The notes under the pieces are model-generated. The model was not told where the DNA came from and did no database searches. It saw nothing but the letters and a program-made list of their open reading frames with translations. Shown in pieces: positions 47,621-56,196 of a stretch of 64,000 nt of DNA; position 1 is the stretch's first letter; every line of letters starts with the position of its first letter. A program made the translations under genes and the position numbers. The DNA comes from a virus: the IMG/VR virus record IMGVR_UViG_3300035698_023018, positions 1-64,000 of that record; one strand, given 5' to 3'.

Positions 47621-48562
47621 TCAATAACTCTCTTCAATACCCATTTGAATATTACATACCTGCAGTCTTAGATTTTCTTCCGCATTGACGTTGTACGCAA
47701 TCATCTGCACAGCTTCGTCAGTTTGAGTAAATCCCATACCCTGAATTAGTGCGCCATTACTTTGATTATAAGCGCACCAAATATTCAACTTACTCCATCC
47801 ATGTTGTTTACATAAAGACTTGGCTGCCCCAAGAAGTGCAACAGTTCCAGGTCCCTCCAATCCAATTATATGTGCCCAATCCTTGTACTGTTTTAGTACA
47901 GCAAAGCCCCTGGTCGAACCCTTTAATATGATTGGAATGTAGTGGCTCTGTGGATGATAAATCCAACGAGTATGTTGCCATTTATAAAATGCGCCTTCTA
48001 CTTCTTTAATGGAATGTTCATAAAATATATACGAAGAATTTTCTGCGGGACCTAAATAAGTATTAAATTTAGGGCCGTAGTAATCTTCTCGATGTATTGG
48101 AAGTTTTACAGCATCAAATTCATATACAGCAATATTTTGAACCGTATACCATCCTGCTTGAAGATGTCCTCCAACTACGGATCGACCTCGTTGAGGAAAG
48201 CCCACGATATATTCATACTCCTCTAATTCCTTCTCAGCTTGTAAAGCAAATTTACTGAGATCAGTGAATAATCCTATACGTCTGTGATCCTTCTGAATAC
48301 CTACAGCAAAACATCTACCTACGTCAATGACCTTACGATTTAAGCAAAATTGTCGCGGCTCTACTCCCCAAATACCTACTAACACATCACCATCATTCAC
48401 GTATGCACCATATATACGCACCTTTCCCGCATGTACTGTATTGAACCACCAATCAATCCATTCAAACGATATATCGCTTGAAGGAAATAATTCATTATGC
48501 AACGCTTTGTACGCAAAAAAGTCCGTTACTAAGTCGAACTTATACAAGATGTAACCCACCAT
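47621..48562 (-). CDS. GNAT-like N-acetyltransferase
   Basis: A 313-residue protein. The N-terminal half contains a GNAT-type core with V-G-R-C-F-A-V-G-I-Q-K-D-H-R-R-I-G-L-F as the acetyl-CoA-binding motif. The C-terminal half includes a second acyltransferase-like segment (I-W-C-A-Y-N-Q-S-N-G-A-L-I-Q-G-M-G-F). This double arrangement occurs in some sugar and peptidoglycan-related acyltransferases. It overlaps the SDR gene by 23 bases and follows the aminotransferase by 10 bases, so amino-sugar acetylation is the likely role. Confidence 0.65.
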   Translation of the reverse strand: MVGYILYKFDLVTDFFAYKALHNELFPSSDISFEWIDWWFNTVHAGKVRIYGAYVNDGDVLVGIWGVEPRQFCLNRKVIDVGRCFAVGIQKDHRRIGLFTDLSKFALQAEKELEEYEYIVGFPQRGRSVVGGHLQAGWYTVQNIAVYEFDAVKLPIHREDYYGPKFNTYLGPAENSSYIFYEHSIKEVEGAFYKWQHTRWIYHPQSHYIPIILKGSTRGFAVLKQYKDWAHIIGLEGPGTVALLGAAKSLCKQHGWSKLNIWCAYNQSNGALIQGMGFTQTDEAVQMIAYNVNAEENLRLQVCNIQMGIEESY

Positions 48563-49241
48563 TTAAAGGTAGAATTTGTCCCGCCATATAAGGAGTATTG
48601 ATTAAGAAGTCAATGGAATTCATAACCTCTTCAAAATTCCCAAATCGACCCATTGGAATAGTCTTCTTTAATGCCTCTTGATGTGCTTCAGGTACTTGTG
48701 CAATCATTCCGTATTCAGTGTAACCTAAACCAATCCCAAACGGTAAGATGTTGTTCTTAATTCCTTCAGGAAGTAAGCCCCTCACCATTCCTTCCATAGC
48801 AGATTTAGTTATACTATACCCCAGTGCGCCAAAAACAGGGCGATGGGCAACGACGGAACTTACGAAAATAAGTCTACCAAACTGTTTCTCTTTCATCTGG
48901 GGCCATAATTCACGTATAAGATGAAGTACGCCCGAGCAATTTACTTCAAACTGTTGTTGAATGCCTGCAAAAGTAGTCTTACTTATTGATGCATTTATAG
49001 TAATTCCTGCTAAGTGAATTAGATGAATATCTTCATCTTTTATTTGCGGCATTCTTGAAACAAGTTTAGCCATAATATTCGAAGAAGTAGTTAACTCATA
49101 CCGAATATAGAGAGTATCTGTAGGCCATGGCGTACTAGGACAATTAGTACCATACAACCCTACAACACATTGCTCACGACGTACTAGTTCTTCGATTACT
49201 TTTCGCCCTAATCCTCCCGAAGCTCCGGTAACTATGTACAT
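48540..49241 (-). CDS. Short-chain dehydrogenase/reductase
   Basis: A 233-residue classical SDR enzyme. The cofactor loop is V-T-G-A-S-G-G-L-G at the N-terminus, the H-L-A-G-I motif stands in for NNAG, and the catalytic set is S-S (F-V-S-S-V) with Y-S-I-T-K. The C-terminus G-Q-I-L-P-L-N-G-G is typical. AGGAAAAG precedes the ATG. In the glycan block it would reduce or epimerise a keto-sugar. The actual substrate is unknown. Confidence 0.85.
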   Translation of the reverse strand: MYIVTGASGGLGRKVIEELVRREQCVVGLYGTNCPSTPWPTDTLYIRYELTTSSNIMAKLVSRMPQIKDEDIHLIHLAGITINASISKTTFAGIQQQFEVNCSGVLHLIRELWPQMKEKQFGRLIFVSSVVAHRPVFGALGYSITKSAMEGMVRGLLPEGIKNNILPFGIGLGYTEYGMIAQVPEAHQEALKKTIPMGRFGNFEEVMNSIDFLINTPYMAGQILPLNGGLHLV

Positions 49242-49250
49242 AACTTTTCC

Positions 49251-49490
49251 TTACACTACTTCTTTGAGATTTTTTGATTCGCAATAATTACACCGAAATA
49301 TCACAGGTCCCGTAGCTACAATTTCTGATAAGCCCGTATAAATATCGTGAAACATACCATGATCACACTCCCATGAGAGAGTTCTCTTAGCTAAGACCTT
49401 ACCACAATTTCGGCACTCCACATGTTCTAAAGTCCCAAGAGCCCGCTGTATTGCCTGTTCTTTCTTACTTATCTCGATTGCGTTTCCCAA
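49251..49490 (-). CDS. Small zinc-finger protein with EXXIQRALG N-terminal motif
   Basis: A 79-residue protein with I-S-K-K-E-Q-A-I-Q-R-A-L-G-T-L in its first 21 residues, followed by C-R-N-C-G-K-V-L and, near the end, C-N-Y-C, together probably a zinc ribbon. The only start in frame with the shared motif is a TTG at 49490, within the end of the upstream cupin gene (22-base overlap). Function is unknown; it is the most distant member of the motif-sharing set. Confidence 0.55.
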   Translation of the reverse strand: MGNAIEISKKEQAIQRALGTLEHVECRNCGKVLAKRTLSWECDHGMFHDIYTGLSEIVATGPVIFRCNYCESKNLKEVV

Positions 49491-49927
49491 TACTCTGAGT
49501 GATTCACTTTAGGATCCCATCTCTTATCATCCTCTAAACTTGCTTCTACCGTTACATTCGATACGCCAATCATAATAGCATCGTCAGTAAGAGTTTGCCA
49601 TGCATTGGCATAATTTTCAGGAACATACAATGCCCACGGCAAATTTCCCGACAGTGTAAATACTTCAGGCTTCCAACCTGTCGGATTATCAGTCAACATC
49701 ATATCACCAGGAAGTAATACAAACTTAATACCGCCTTTCAAGCAAATAAAAATCTTCGCTTCATGCTTATGATGATGATACCCGCGAACTGTCCCAGTTT
49801 GAAAATTATCACATACATAAACTCGCTTACCTTTAAACTTAAGCTCAGGTAATAGCAGAGGAATATTCGTAAAGTGACCTCTATCATCTACGAACAGATC
49901 TCTTTTAACTAAGTGTGCGGTCTTCAT
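49469..49927 (-). CDS. RmlC-like cupin sugar epimerase
   Basis: A 152-residue cupin of the dTDP-4-dehydrorhamnose 3,5-epimerase family. R-D-L-F-V-D-D-R-G-H-F, V-R-G-Y-H-H-H-K, E-A-K-I-F-I-C-L-K-G-G and the N-terminal strands match the family; the C-terminal part is shorter than in classical RmlC. It would epimerise a 4-keto-6-deoxy nucleotide sugar. It overlaps the epimerase gene by 4 bases, and an RmlD-like protein lies further right at 58057. Confidence 0.75.
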   Translation of the reverse strand: MKTAHLVKRDLFVDDRGHFTNIPLLLPELKFKGKRVYVCDNFQTGTVRGYHHHKHEAKIFICLKGGIKFVLLPGDMMLTDNPTGWKPEVFTLSGNLPWALYVPENYANAWQTLTDDAIMIGVSNVTVEASLEDDKRWDPKVNHSEYWETQSR

Positions 49928-50862
49928 AACTTACCCCTAAACTGGAGAGTTGAGATATTTGAATACTTGATATGTGAAAAGTCTTTAATACGTCCCTCAC
50001 GATAAATGCGGGCAATATCCGTCACTGTATCGCATATGGATGCTTTTGGTGCAAACTTTAACTGCTGTTTCGCCTTTTCTCCCGATGCTTTATAATTCCG
50101 CCGATCTTCAAACTCCATTTCAGTGACTTCAATTTCAACAGTAGGAATCACTTCCTGAACAATATGAGCGAGATCAATAATCTTATAATTACGTTCAAGT
50201 AAATTAAAGACGCCGGGACACATCGCAAAACTTTGGCCCACCATAACTTCTGCTAAATCTCGCACATGTAGCATAGGCCGATACTGTTCTCCGCCAAATA
50301 CTGATATCTTGCCCTCAATAAGCGCACGAATCGACAAAATGTTAACCACTAAATCGTTACGCAGTCTTCCCGTTACACCGTGGACTGTACCTAACCGTGG
50401 AATGAATACTTGGGGCTTATCTTTCAAAATCTCTTCTGCACGTATTTTAGTCTCTGCATATAGTGACAATGGATTGAAAGGAGATTCTTCAGTTACGAGA
50501 TCGTCATTTGCACCATATACTGAACACGATGAGGGGAAAATAAGCTTACCTTCAAAATAGTCGCGTAAAATCTCAACTGATGTAATATTAGCTATCCTAG
50601 TTTCCTGTGGCCGCGCATTACAAGCAGCATCTCCAACAATTCCTGCTAAATGTATCACTACATCCGGTTGAAACTTCTTTAAAAGGGGTATCATAAACTT
50701 CGGATCACCTACATTACCTGCTTGAAAGGGTACATTCCGAAGATAGTTATCTTCGTACAAAAGGTTATCGACTACTAAAAGTTCATGAGTCCTTAAAGTA
50801 TGTAATAAGTCGACGACAGCATGACCAATAAAACCAGCTCCGCCTGTGACCATCATTTTCAT
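49924..50862 (-). CDS. NAD-dependent sugar epimerase/dehydratase
   Basis: A 312-residue extended SDR enzyme. The N-terminal G-G-A-G-F-I-G binds NAD, followed by H-L-A-G-I-V-G and the catalytic S-S-C-S-V-Y-G with Y-A-E-T-K. R-P-M-L-H-V-R-D-L-A-E-V in the C-terminal half is typical of sugar epimerases. GGGGGAGAAG precedes the ATG. It could epimerise or dehydrate a nucleotide-sugar; specificity cannot be told by eye. Confidence 0.88.
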   Translation of the reverse strand: MKMMVTGGAGFIGHAVVDLLHTLRTHELLVVDNLLYEDNYLRNVPFQAGNVGDPKFMIPLLKKFQPDVVIHLAGIVGDAACNARPQETRIANITSVEILRDYFEGKLIFPSSCSVYGANDDLVTEESPFNPLSLYAETKIRAEEILKDKPQVFIPRLGTVHGVTGRLRNDLVVNILSIRALIEGKISVFGGEQYRPMLHVRDLAEVMVGQSFAMCPGVFNLLERNYKIIDLAHIVQEVIPTVEIEVTEMEFEDRRNYKASGEKAKQQLKFAPKASICDTVTDIARIYREGRIKDFSHIKYSNISTLQFRGKL

Positions 50863-50863
50863 G

Positions 50864-51808
50864 TTACTTCTCCCCCGAAGGCAAAAGTCCTTCCGTTATT
50901 AACAACTCTTTTACTTCTTTCTTCGATGCAAATGGACCATCAGCAGAATCATAACCATCTACCATCGACTCACTTAATTTTTCACTTTCAAATGCGCCAA
51001 TTACCTCAACTTCCCCATTTACATGCTCTGCAAATATCTCAGCAATATCCTTAATTTTGATAGAAGGTAACTTCGGAATTCTAAATATTTCCCTATCTAT
51101 CGTATGAATGGGAGGAGAGTTTATTTCAATATTACCGAACACTCGCGGATCCTGATTTATTCCATCTATAATTGAGTGAATAATCAAACCGATGGCTTGA
51201 CTAAATGTAATGAAGAACCGAGTCATCCGTTCATCGGTTACAGGAAAGACGGGATTGGGTTGTTTCATGAGATGTAGATATAAAGGAATCAGTGACCCGG
51301 CAGAATTTAATATGTTGCCATACCGTACACCTACAAATCGAGTATTACTCTTTTTCTTGGATGCATTTGCCCATATATGTTCCGCAATATTTTTAGTCAT
51401 GCCATAAAGCGTACGTGGCGCAATTACTTTATCGGTAGAGACGAAACAGGCCGCCCTAACATCATTCGCTAAACATGCACGAACAACGTGTTTTGTACCG
51501 TGAATATTTGTTAACACAGTCTGCATAGGATTATGTTCACAAATTTTGACGTGTTTCTGTGCAGCCGTGTGCACAACAACGTCAGGTTTATAGTGCGCAA
51601 CCGCATCCGATACACTTTGCTGATCTCGTACATCGCCGAGTACAAAAAAAACTCTAGGATCGTCGGGATATCTCAACGCCATCCTGTACTGTTTCTGCTC
51701 GTCCCTGGAAAATACAACAAAGTTATGGTGCACATCAGCTTTATGTAAAAAGTCGATCAGATACGAACCAAGACTACCAGTTCCGCCTGTCACCATGATT
51801 ACACTCAT
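50864..51808 (-). CDS. CapD/PseB-like nucleotide-sugar 4,6-dehydratase
   Basis: A 314-residue extended SDR of the UDP-N-acetylglucosamine 4,6-dehydratase type. The cofactor motif is G-G-T-G-S-L-G, followed by F-S-R-D-E-Q-K-Q, H-T-A-A-Q-K-H-V and S-T-D-K-V-I-A-P with Y-G-M-T-K. R-Y-G-N-I-L-N-S-A-G-S-L-I-P-L and E-R-M-T-R-F-F-I are the substrate-binding parts. GGGGAGATAG precedes the ATG. The 4-keto sugar it makes could feed the DegT aminotransferase and acetyltransferases. Confidence 0.88.
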   Translation of the reverse strand: MSVIMVTGGTGSLGSYLIDFLHKADVHHNFVVFSRDEQKQYRMALRYPDDPRVFFVLGDVRDQQSVSDAVAHYKPDVVVHTAAQKHVKICEHNPMQTVLTNIHGTKHVVRACLANDVRAACFVSTDKVIAPRTLYGMTKNIAEHIWANASKKKSNTRFVGVRYGNILNSAGSLIPLYLHLMKQPNPVFPVTDERMTRFFITFSQAIGLIIHSIIDGINQDPRVFGNIEINSPPIHTIDREIFRIPKLPSIKIKDIAEIFAEHVNGEVEVIGAFESEKLSESMVDGYDSADGPFASKKEVKELLITEGLLPSGEK

Positions 51809-52146
51809 TCTATCTCCCCATCCGTGATATTGATCCTACTATTAAATACTCTCAATAAATCTTGTTGGGCTCGCATGATCGCCCGAGGAACTGTTGCCGG
51901 ATATAAAATTGAATGCCCATTACTAAGCGCCACGTTACCGATATAATTAAAACACCTTTCAATATATTGAAAAATTTCAATTAACGGGTCAATACTACCG
52001 GGTATTTGATCGTTAACGCGAATTGCGCCTATTAATGTTCTGTCAATATTCCCATCTACAACTGTATGCACTGTATATATGCTCGGTATCGCAGTAACCG
52101 TTAATATACATTGCGGATATGCACATTGGTCCATATCTAATTCCAT
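51805..52146 (-). CDS. Hypothetical protein in the glycan block
   Basis: A 113-residue protein that looks beta-rich in the first half and helical towards the end (I-E-I-F-Q-Y-I-E-R-C-F-N-Y-I). No family was recognised. It overlaps the dehydratase gene by 4 bases and abuts the glycosyltransferase gene upstream, so it belongs to the same transcript. Confidence 0.55.
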   Translation of the reverse strand: MELDMDQCAYPQCILTVTAIPSIYTVHTVVDGNIDRTLIGAIRVNDQIPGSIDPLIEIFQYIERCFNYIGNVALSNGHSILYPATVPRAIMRAQQDLLRVFNSRINITDGEIE

Positions 52147-52983
52147 TTATCGATTTCTCCCACACGGCCGACCCTTTCCGACTTTACCTGCATCAACCAT
52201 CGCCTGCTGAAGTTTAATATGTTCAGCAGTACCAGTCTTATTGAGCCCATTTACACTATATGCGCTATTTGCCCTAAACCAGCCCCAATAGTTTAATAGC
52301 CTTCCACCTCTATACCCCGCAAAAAGGATCCTATCTCCAAACAATCCTTCAGGGTTCTCCGGAGATCTGATACTCCCATGTTTAATATGTTTATCCGTCG
52401 GAAAACCTACACTTTTAGCCACTGCAGTCTTAGATAGCATACCACCCATCGACACAAGTATACCGTATGCATAACAATGTTCGCCGTCATCCACGACACC
52501 TCCGCCATATTTAGGATGTACCCAACCTGGCCAAGCTTCATTAAATTCGGGGCGCTGTAAATTACCCGTCAATCCGTATAGGTTATCCTTCTTTCGTAGA
52601 AGCTTGATTGCCTCAACAAACCATTCATGAGGGTCATAAATAGTAGTCCAATCATCTTCCAAATTGATGAAATAATCTGTATCGGTCGCATCAAGAAGAG
52701 ATTGGGCAACGTTACCCCAATAAGGCCAAGGTTCAATTATTAACTTATGTACATTAGGTACCGTCTTCAAATACTCAATGCACTTATCTGACTGTAATAA
52801 AGGAGTATTATAATGTTGTAACGATTCCTCCGTAGGCACAGACTCGAAAATAATGAATTGCCAATTTGGATAGGTATTATGTTCCATAAACGATTCAATA
52901 TCTTGCTTAACTAGATCGTACCTACCCGTACTAGTAAGCCATACAGATATCTTAGGATAATCAAATCCCTCAATCAGATCCAT
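52147..52983 (-). CDS. Glycosyltransferase, GT-A type
   Basis: A 278-residue enzyme with the N-terminal motif K-I-S-V-W-L-T-S-T-G-R-Y and the acidic metal/donor site N-L-E-D-D-W near residue 111. Two other genes directly upstream (52970 and 54381) share this K-I-S-V-W-x-T-S-T-G-R start and the E-D-D site, showing a tandem paralogous set. It would transfer a sugar from a nucleotide donor; donor and acceptor are unknown. AAAGGA precedes the ATG. Confidence 0.75.
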   Translation of the reverse strand: MDLIEGFDYPKISVWLTSTGRYDLVKQDIESFMEHNTYPNWQFIIFESVPTEESLQHYNTPLLQSDKCIEYLKTVPNVHKLIIEPWPYWGNVAQSLLDATDTDYFINLEDDWTTIYDPHEWFVEAIKLLRKKDNLYGLTGNLQRPEFNEAWPGWVHPKYGGGVVDDGEHCYAYGILVSMGGMLSKTAVAKSVGFPTDKHIKHGSIRSPENPEGLFGDRILFAGYRGGRLLNYWGWFRANSAYSVNGLNKTGTAEHIKLQQAMVDAGKVGKGRPCGRNR

Positions 52984-54394
52984 CTATTTTATCCTTTTTG
53001 ATATGCACAACATAACTATAAATATAATTGTTAACGGTACTAATACCTCTACAAATACGTGTAATTTGTCCTCCTGCATCACTTACTATTTGCTTAATTT
53101 TGTCTTCATTACGCATCATAGCTCCCGCTTCAAGAACATCTATTTCACATTTAGGCTGGAAATCTTTTGGCCAAGGCGCAAGACCATTGCCAGCTACACC
53201 AAGTGCAAATACTCTGTCAGGTTTTAAACTTCGTACAACAGTGCGTATCTGTTTTCTTAACGTATCGTCTGATTGATGACATGATACATTATGTGAAATC
53301 ACCAAGTCAAAATATTGTTCAGGGAGTTCGTCGACTCCATCAAGATATGTGTGTTCAACAATATCTTTTACACATTCAAAAGCTTCAGGAACAATATCCA
53401 TTATAGATACATGAACACCTTTATTCACCGCAGCTACGGTACTATAGCCCAAACCTGGACCAATTTCAAGGATGTGACTTCCTGATACTATTTTATCCGC
53501 TACTTTTAAATGATCCCAAGTAGTCTTTCCTGTATTTCCAGAAAGTACGTGGTGATTATGAATTACATGATGTTTGCGCCAATATGCTTGCAGGAGTGCG
53601 AGTTGATTGGCAATTACATGAAGGTTCGTCCCTTTATCACGTCGACCATAGTGACCATCCGCAGCCATATCCATATAGATCTTCTTACTCCATGCTCGAT
53701 CACGCCCGGTAACTTCTGTATGCCCAATATGTGCGAAAGATCCAAAATATTTCAACATCACGCCCATATACATATCGTGCTTCACCATTGCTTCATTTTG
53801 ATGACATTCGATTCGCCAAAAATCTTTCAATGGATGATCTACTGGATAACCTCCAATTCTCTGCATCTTATCTACATCTACAAATGTAGCACCCCCTGCA
53901 GTAGGCCAGTAGAGATAGTCAGAAATTGGATGACGTTTAACACCAGTGAATCTTTTGTCTGTTTCATCGACTGAAGGATTGGATAAATCATTTCGAAAAC
54001 CTAAAAGGTTAGGATCATCTTTGAGCAGTTCAATACCATCAAGCCACTGTTCTTTCGGATCACATAAACATAAACAATCATCTTCAAGACATATTGCGTA
54101 TTTTGCATCAGTCACTGCCAAAAATTTAGATAAAACATTCCCAAATGGCGGCCAAGGTTCTACCCAAAGACGTTTATTAGGCATATCTAACTCATTAAGA
54201 TATTGTACACATTTTTCAGTATCTATAAGAGTAGTATTGAAATACTTACGACTTTCTCCAGTTGGTACGGATTCAAAAATAAGCCATTCAATATCCGGAT
54301 ACGTATTGTGTTCAAGAAAACTGTCTATAGTCGTTTTCAGGAATTCAAATCTACCCGTACTTGTAATCCATACAGAGATTTTAGGGTAATCCAT
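52970..54394 (-). CDS. Glycosyltransferase-methyltransferase fusion
   Basis: A 474-residue protein with two domains. The first about 280 residues are a GT-A glycosyltransferase with K-I-S-V-W-I-T-S-T-G-R and C-L-E-D-D-C. The C-terminal part is a SAM-dependent methyltransferase with H-I-L-E-I-G-P-G-L-G-Y (SAM-binding motif I), then Y-F-D-L-V-I-S-H-N. Such a protein could add and then methylate a sugar. It overlaps its two paralogous neighbours by 14 bases each. Confidence 0.8.
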   Translation of the reverse strand: MDYPKISVWITSTGRFEFLKTTIDSFLEHNTYPDIEWLIFESVPTGESRKYFNTTLIDTEKCVQYLNELDMPNKRLWVEPWPPFGNVLSKFLAVTDAKYAICLEDDCLCLCDPKEQWLDGIELLKDDPNLLGFRNDLSNPSVDETDKRFTGVKRHPISDYLYWPTAGGATFVDVDKMQRIGGYPVDHPLKDFWRIECHQNEAMVKHDMYMGVMLKYFGSFAHIGHTEVTGRDRAWSKKIYMDMAADGHYGRRDKGTNLHVIANQLALLQAYWRKHHVIHNHHVLSGNTGKTTWDHLKVADKIVSGSHILEIGPGLGYSTVAAVNKGVHVSIMDIVPEAFECVKDIVEHTYLDGVDELPEQYFDLVISHNVSCHQSDDTLRKQIRTVVRSLKPDRVFALGVAGNGLAPWPKDFQPKCEIDVLEAGAMMRNEDKIKQIVSDAGGQITRICRGISTVNNYIYSYVVHIKKDKIDGSD

Positions 54395-55286
54395 TCTCTT
54401 TCCTCTTACCTAAAAAGTGTTCGCGAGGCTTCTTCGCCTGCTTATCCGTCCCATCACCACACCAACCCTTTTCAGCCATTTCAGCATATTGCTCTACAGT
54501 CCATCCACGATCTCCGCCCTGTACGCCATGATGACCTATATGTGCAAGACATCCATAGTATGAAAGGTTAATTCCTGTATACATTCCAGCTTCGCGCATC
54601 TTACGTGATTGGTCATGTTCAGTCTGAATATACTGATCTGGTGCGTGATCCGTAATAAATCCACCAATATCACTTACTTTATACGCATCCATTAGCTGAG
54701 CACCACCGGAACACCATTGTCGCCATATAACGTATTGCGTCCCTTCGATACTAAATGTTTCAGGAAATCTTGGGCATCCTGCGAATACCGTCTCATCGCG
54801 TAAATCCATACGTATGCCAAGTAATCTCGGATCAGCACGAAATAATTTAATATTATCGACTAATTGCGCACACGGATCAGTAACAGTACGCAAATCATCT
54901 TCAATATTGATATAATATCCTTCAGTATTTTCTAAGAGTTTCGTATAAGTCAAACCCAACCGTTCAAAAGGCTGTATGAATAACTTAAAAGTAATTTTAG
55001 GAAATTTCTTTTTTAAGGAATTCAAATACTCTTCAGTAGCATCCCCATCAATGTATTCTAATGCAAAGAATTTCTTCGAAACATCGGTCATTTGAGAATG
55101 TACGATGACAAATTCATAGTTTAAATAGGTACAATGCTCGATCCACGATTCAATTGTGGACACCAATACATCAAGCCTACCTGTCGAAGTTACCCATACA
55201 CTTATTTTGGGAAACTCTTCAGCATTAGTATAATGTGCCTCATAGTCAAAAGAGGGATCATTAATTTTTGGCATAGATCCTGGCAT
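54381..55286 (-). CDS. Glycosyltransferase, GT-A type
   Basis: A 301-residue enzyme, third member of the K-I-S-V-W-V-T-S-T-G-R family in this block, with N-I-E-D-D-L as the acidic site. A short N-terminal extension precedes the fold, and the Lys-rich C-terminus is unlike its relatives. ATG at 55286 overlaps the preceding gene by 26 bases; an ATG at 55274 is an alternative. Acceptor and donor are unknown. Confidence 0.72.
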   Translation of the reverse strand: MPGSMPKINDPSFDYEAHYTNAEEFPKISVWVTSTGRLDVLVSTIESWIEHCTYLNYEFVIVHSQMTDVSKKFFALEYIDGDATEEYLNSLKKKFPKITFKLFIQPFERLGLTYTKLLENTEGYYINIEDDLRTVTDPCAQLVDNIKLFRADPRLLGIRMDLRDETVFAGCPRFPETFSIEGTQYVIWRQWCSGGAQLMDAYKVSDIGGFITDHAPDQYIQTEHDQSRKMREAGMYTGINLSYYGCLAHIGHHGVQGGDRGWTVEQYAEMAEKGWCGDGTDKQAKKPREHFLGKRKENGLP

Positions 55287-56196
55287 AGTCTACCAACTCC
55301 TCATATTCTTTAGGCATGTGCAACTTAAGATAGGTATGGAAAAACGGACTAACTCTATCTTTAGTAGGAAAAGCAAATTGATTACCTACGGTCATGTTCT
55401 TAAACATTACATCAGGCACATGCCAACCTAATGGCGCATCCATATCTTCTTCGTTGAAATCAGAGACCTTATAACCTAGTTGTTGAATCCTATGCGCAAA
55501 CATAAGTTCACCTGCATGTACAGCCCAGTCACGATAACAATTTCCTTGAGTAATCCACTTCTCACCCCAATACTGATCGAATAACTGATAGATATGGCCT
55601 CTAATAAAGGAGAAGAATCCCGATGTATAGTACACTGCAGGAGTAGGTATAACATTACCTTCAATATCAGTATACTCAATGTGATCGGGACACTGGAAAG
55701 GCTTCACAGTCATCCACGCACCAATCAAACCAATCTCGTCATCTTCACACATCTTATCAACGCCATCTTTGTACCACCTATCTTTGATAGGAATACAATC
55801 GGCATCGCACGTAAAGTAGTACCTAAAATTAGGGTATGCGTGGTATAGTGCTTGGCGGGATGAAAAGGGTCCAGGATAGTCTTTCTCAATGATATCAAGA
55901 ACTTTTATAGTTGTTCCGAACTTCGTCTTTGTACCATCAATTTCCTTATAATAAGCTTGAGTCAATTCACAATCCGTAGGTCCCGCATTAAGAATTACGA
56001 AATACTCAAGGAATATACCTGGATCGAACTTGAAATAGTCTTCAATGGATGCCTTAATAAATTCCAGCTTTTCCGCAGGGTCACTTATTTGACCCCCTGC
56101 AGAATCTCTATTGAAAGGTGTATCTACCATATTGAACATAATGATAGATGCTATTGCATAATTTTTCGGCTTCTTATCATATTGACTGTGAATCAT
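55261..56196 (-). CDS. Glycosyltransferase-like protein
   Basis: A 311-residue protein from the ATG at 56196, which has GGGAG upstream and overlaps the stop of the dehydratase gene by one base (TAATG). The GT-A type acidic motif is T-C-D-A-D-C-I near the middle, after F-S-S-R-Q-A-L. This suggests transfer of a sugar from a nucleotide donor. It is unlike the three tandem paralogs downstream. The specificity is unknown. Confidence 0.68.
   Translation of the reverse strand: MIHSQYDKKPKNYAIASIIMFNMVDTPFNRDSAGGQISDPAEKLEFIKASIEDYFKFDPGIFLEYFVILNAGPTDCELTQAYYKEIDGTKTKFGTTIKVLDIIEKDYPGPFSSRQALYHAYPNFRYYFTCDADCIPIKDRWYKDGVDKMCEDDEIGLIGAWMTVKPFQCPDHIEYTDIEGNVIPTPAVYYTSGFFSFIRGHIYQLFDQYWGEKWITQGNCYRDWAVHAGELMFAHRIQQLGYKVSDFNEEDMDAPLGWHVPDVMFKNMTVGNQFAFPTKDRVSPFFHTYLKLHMPKEYEELVDYARIYAKN

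Noticed and set aside
53510-54389. Long plus-strand frames opposite the glycosyltransferase-methyltransferase gene
   Set aside because: They are antisense to clear conserved motifs, with no ribosome-binding site or family resemblance.
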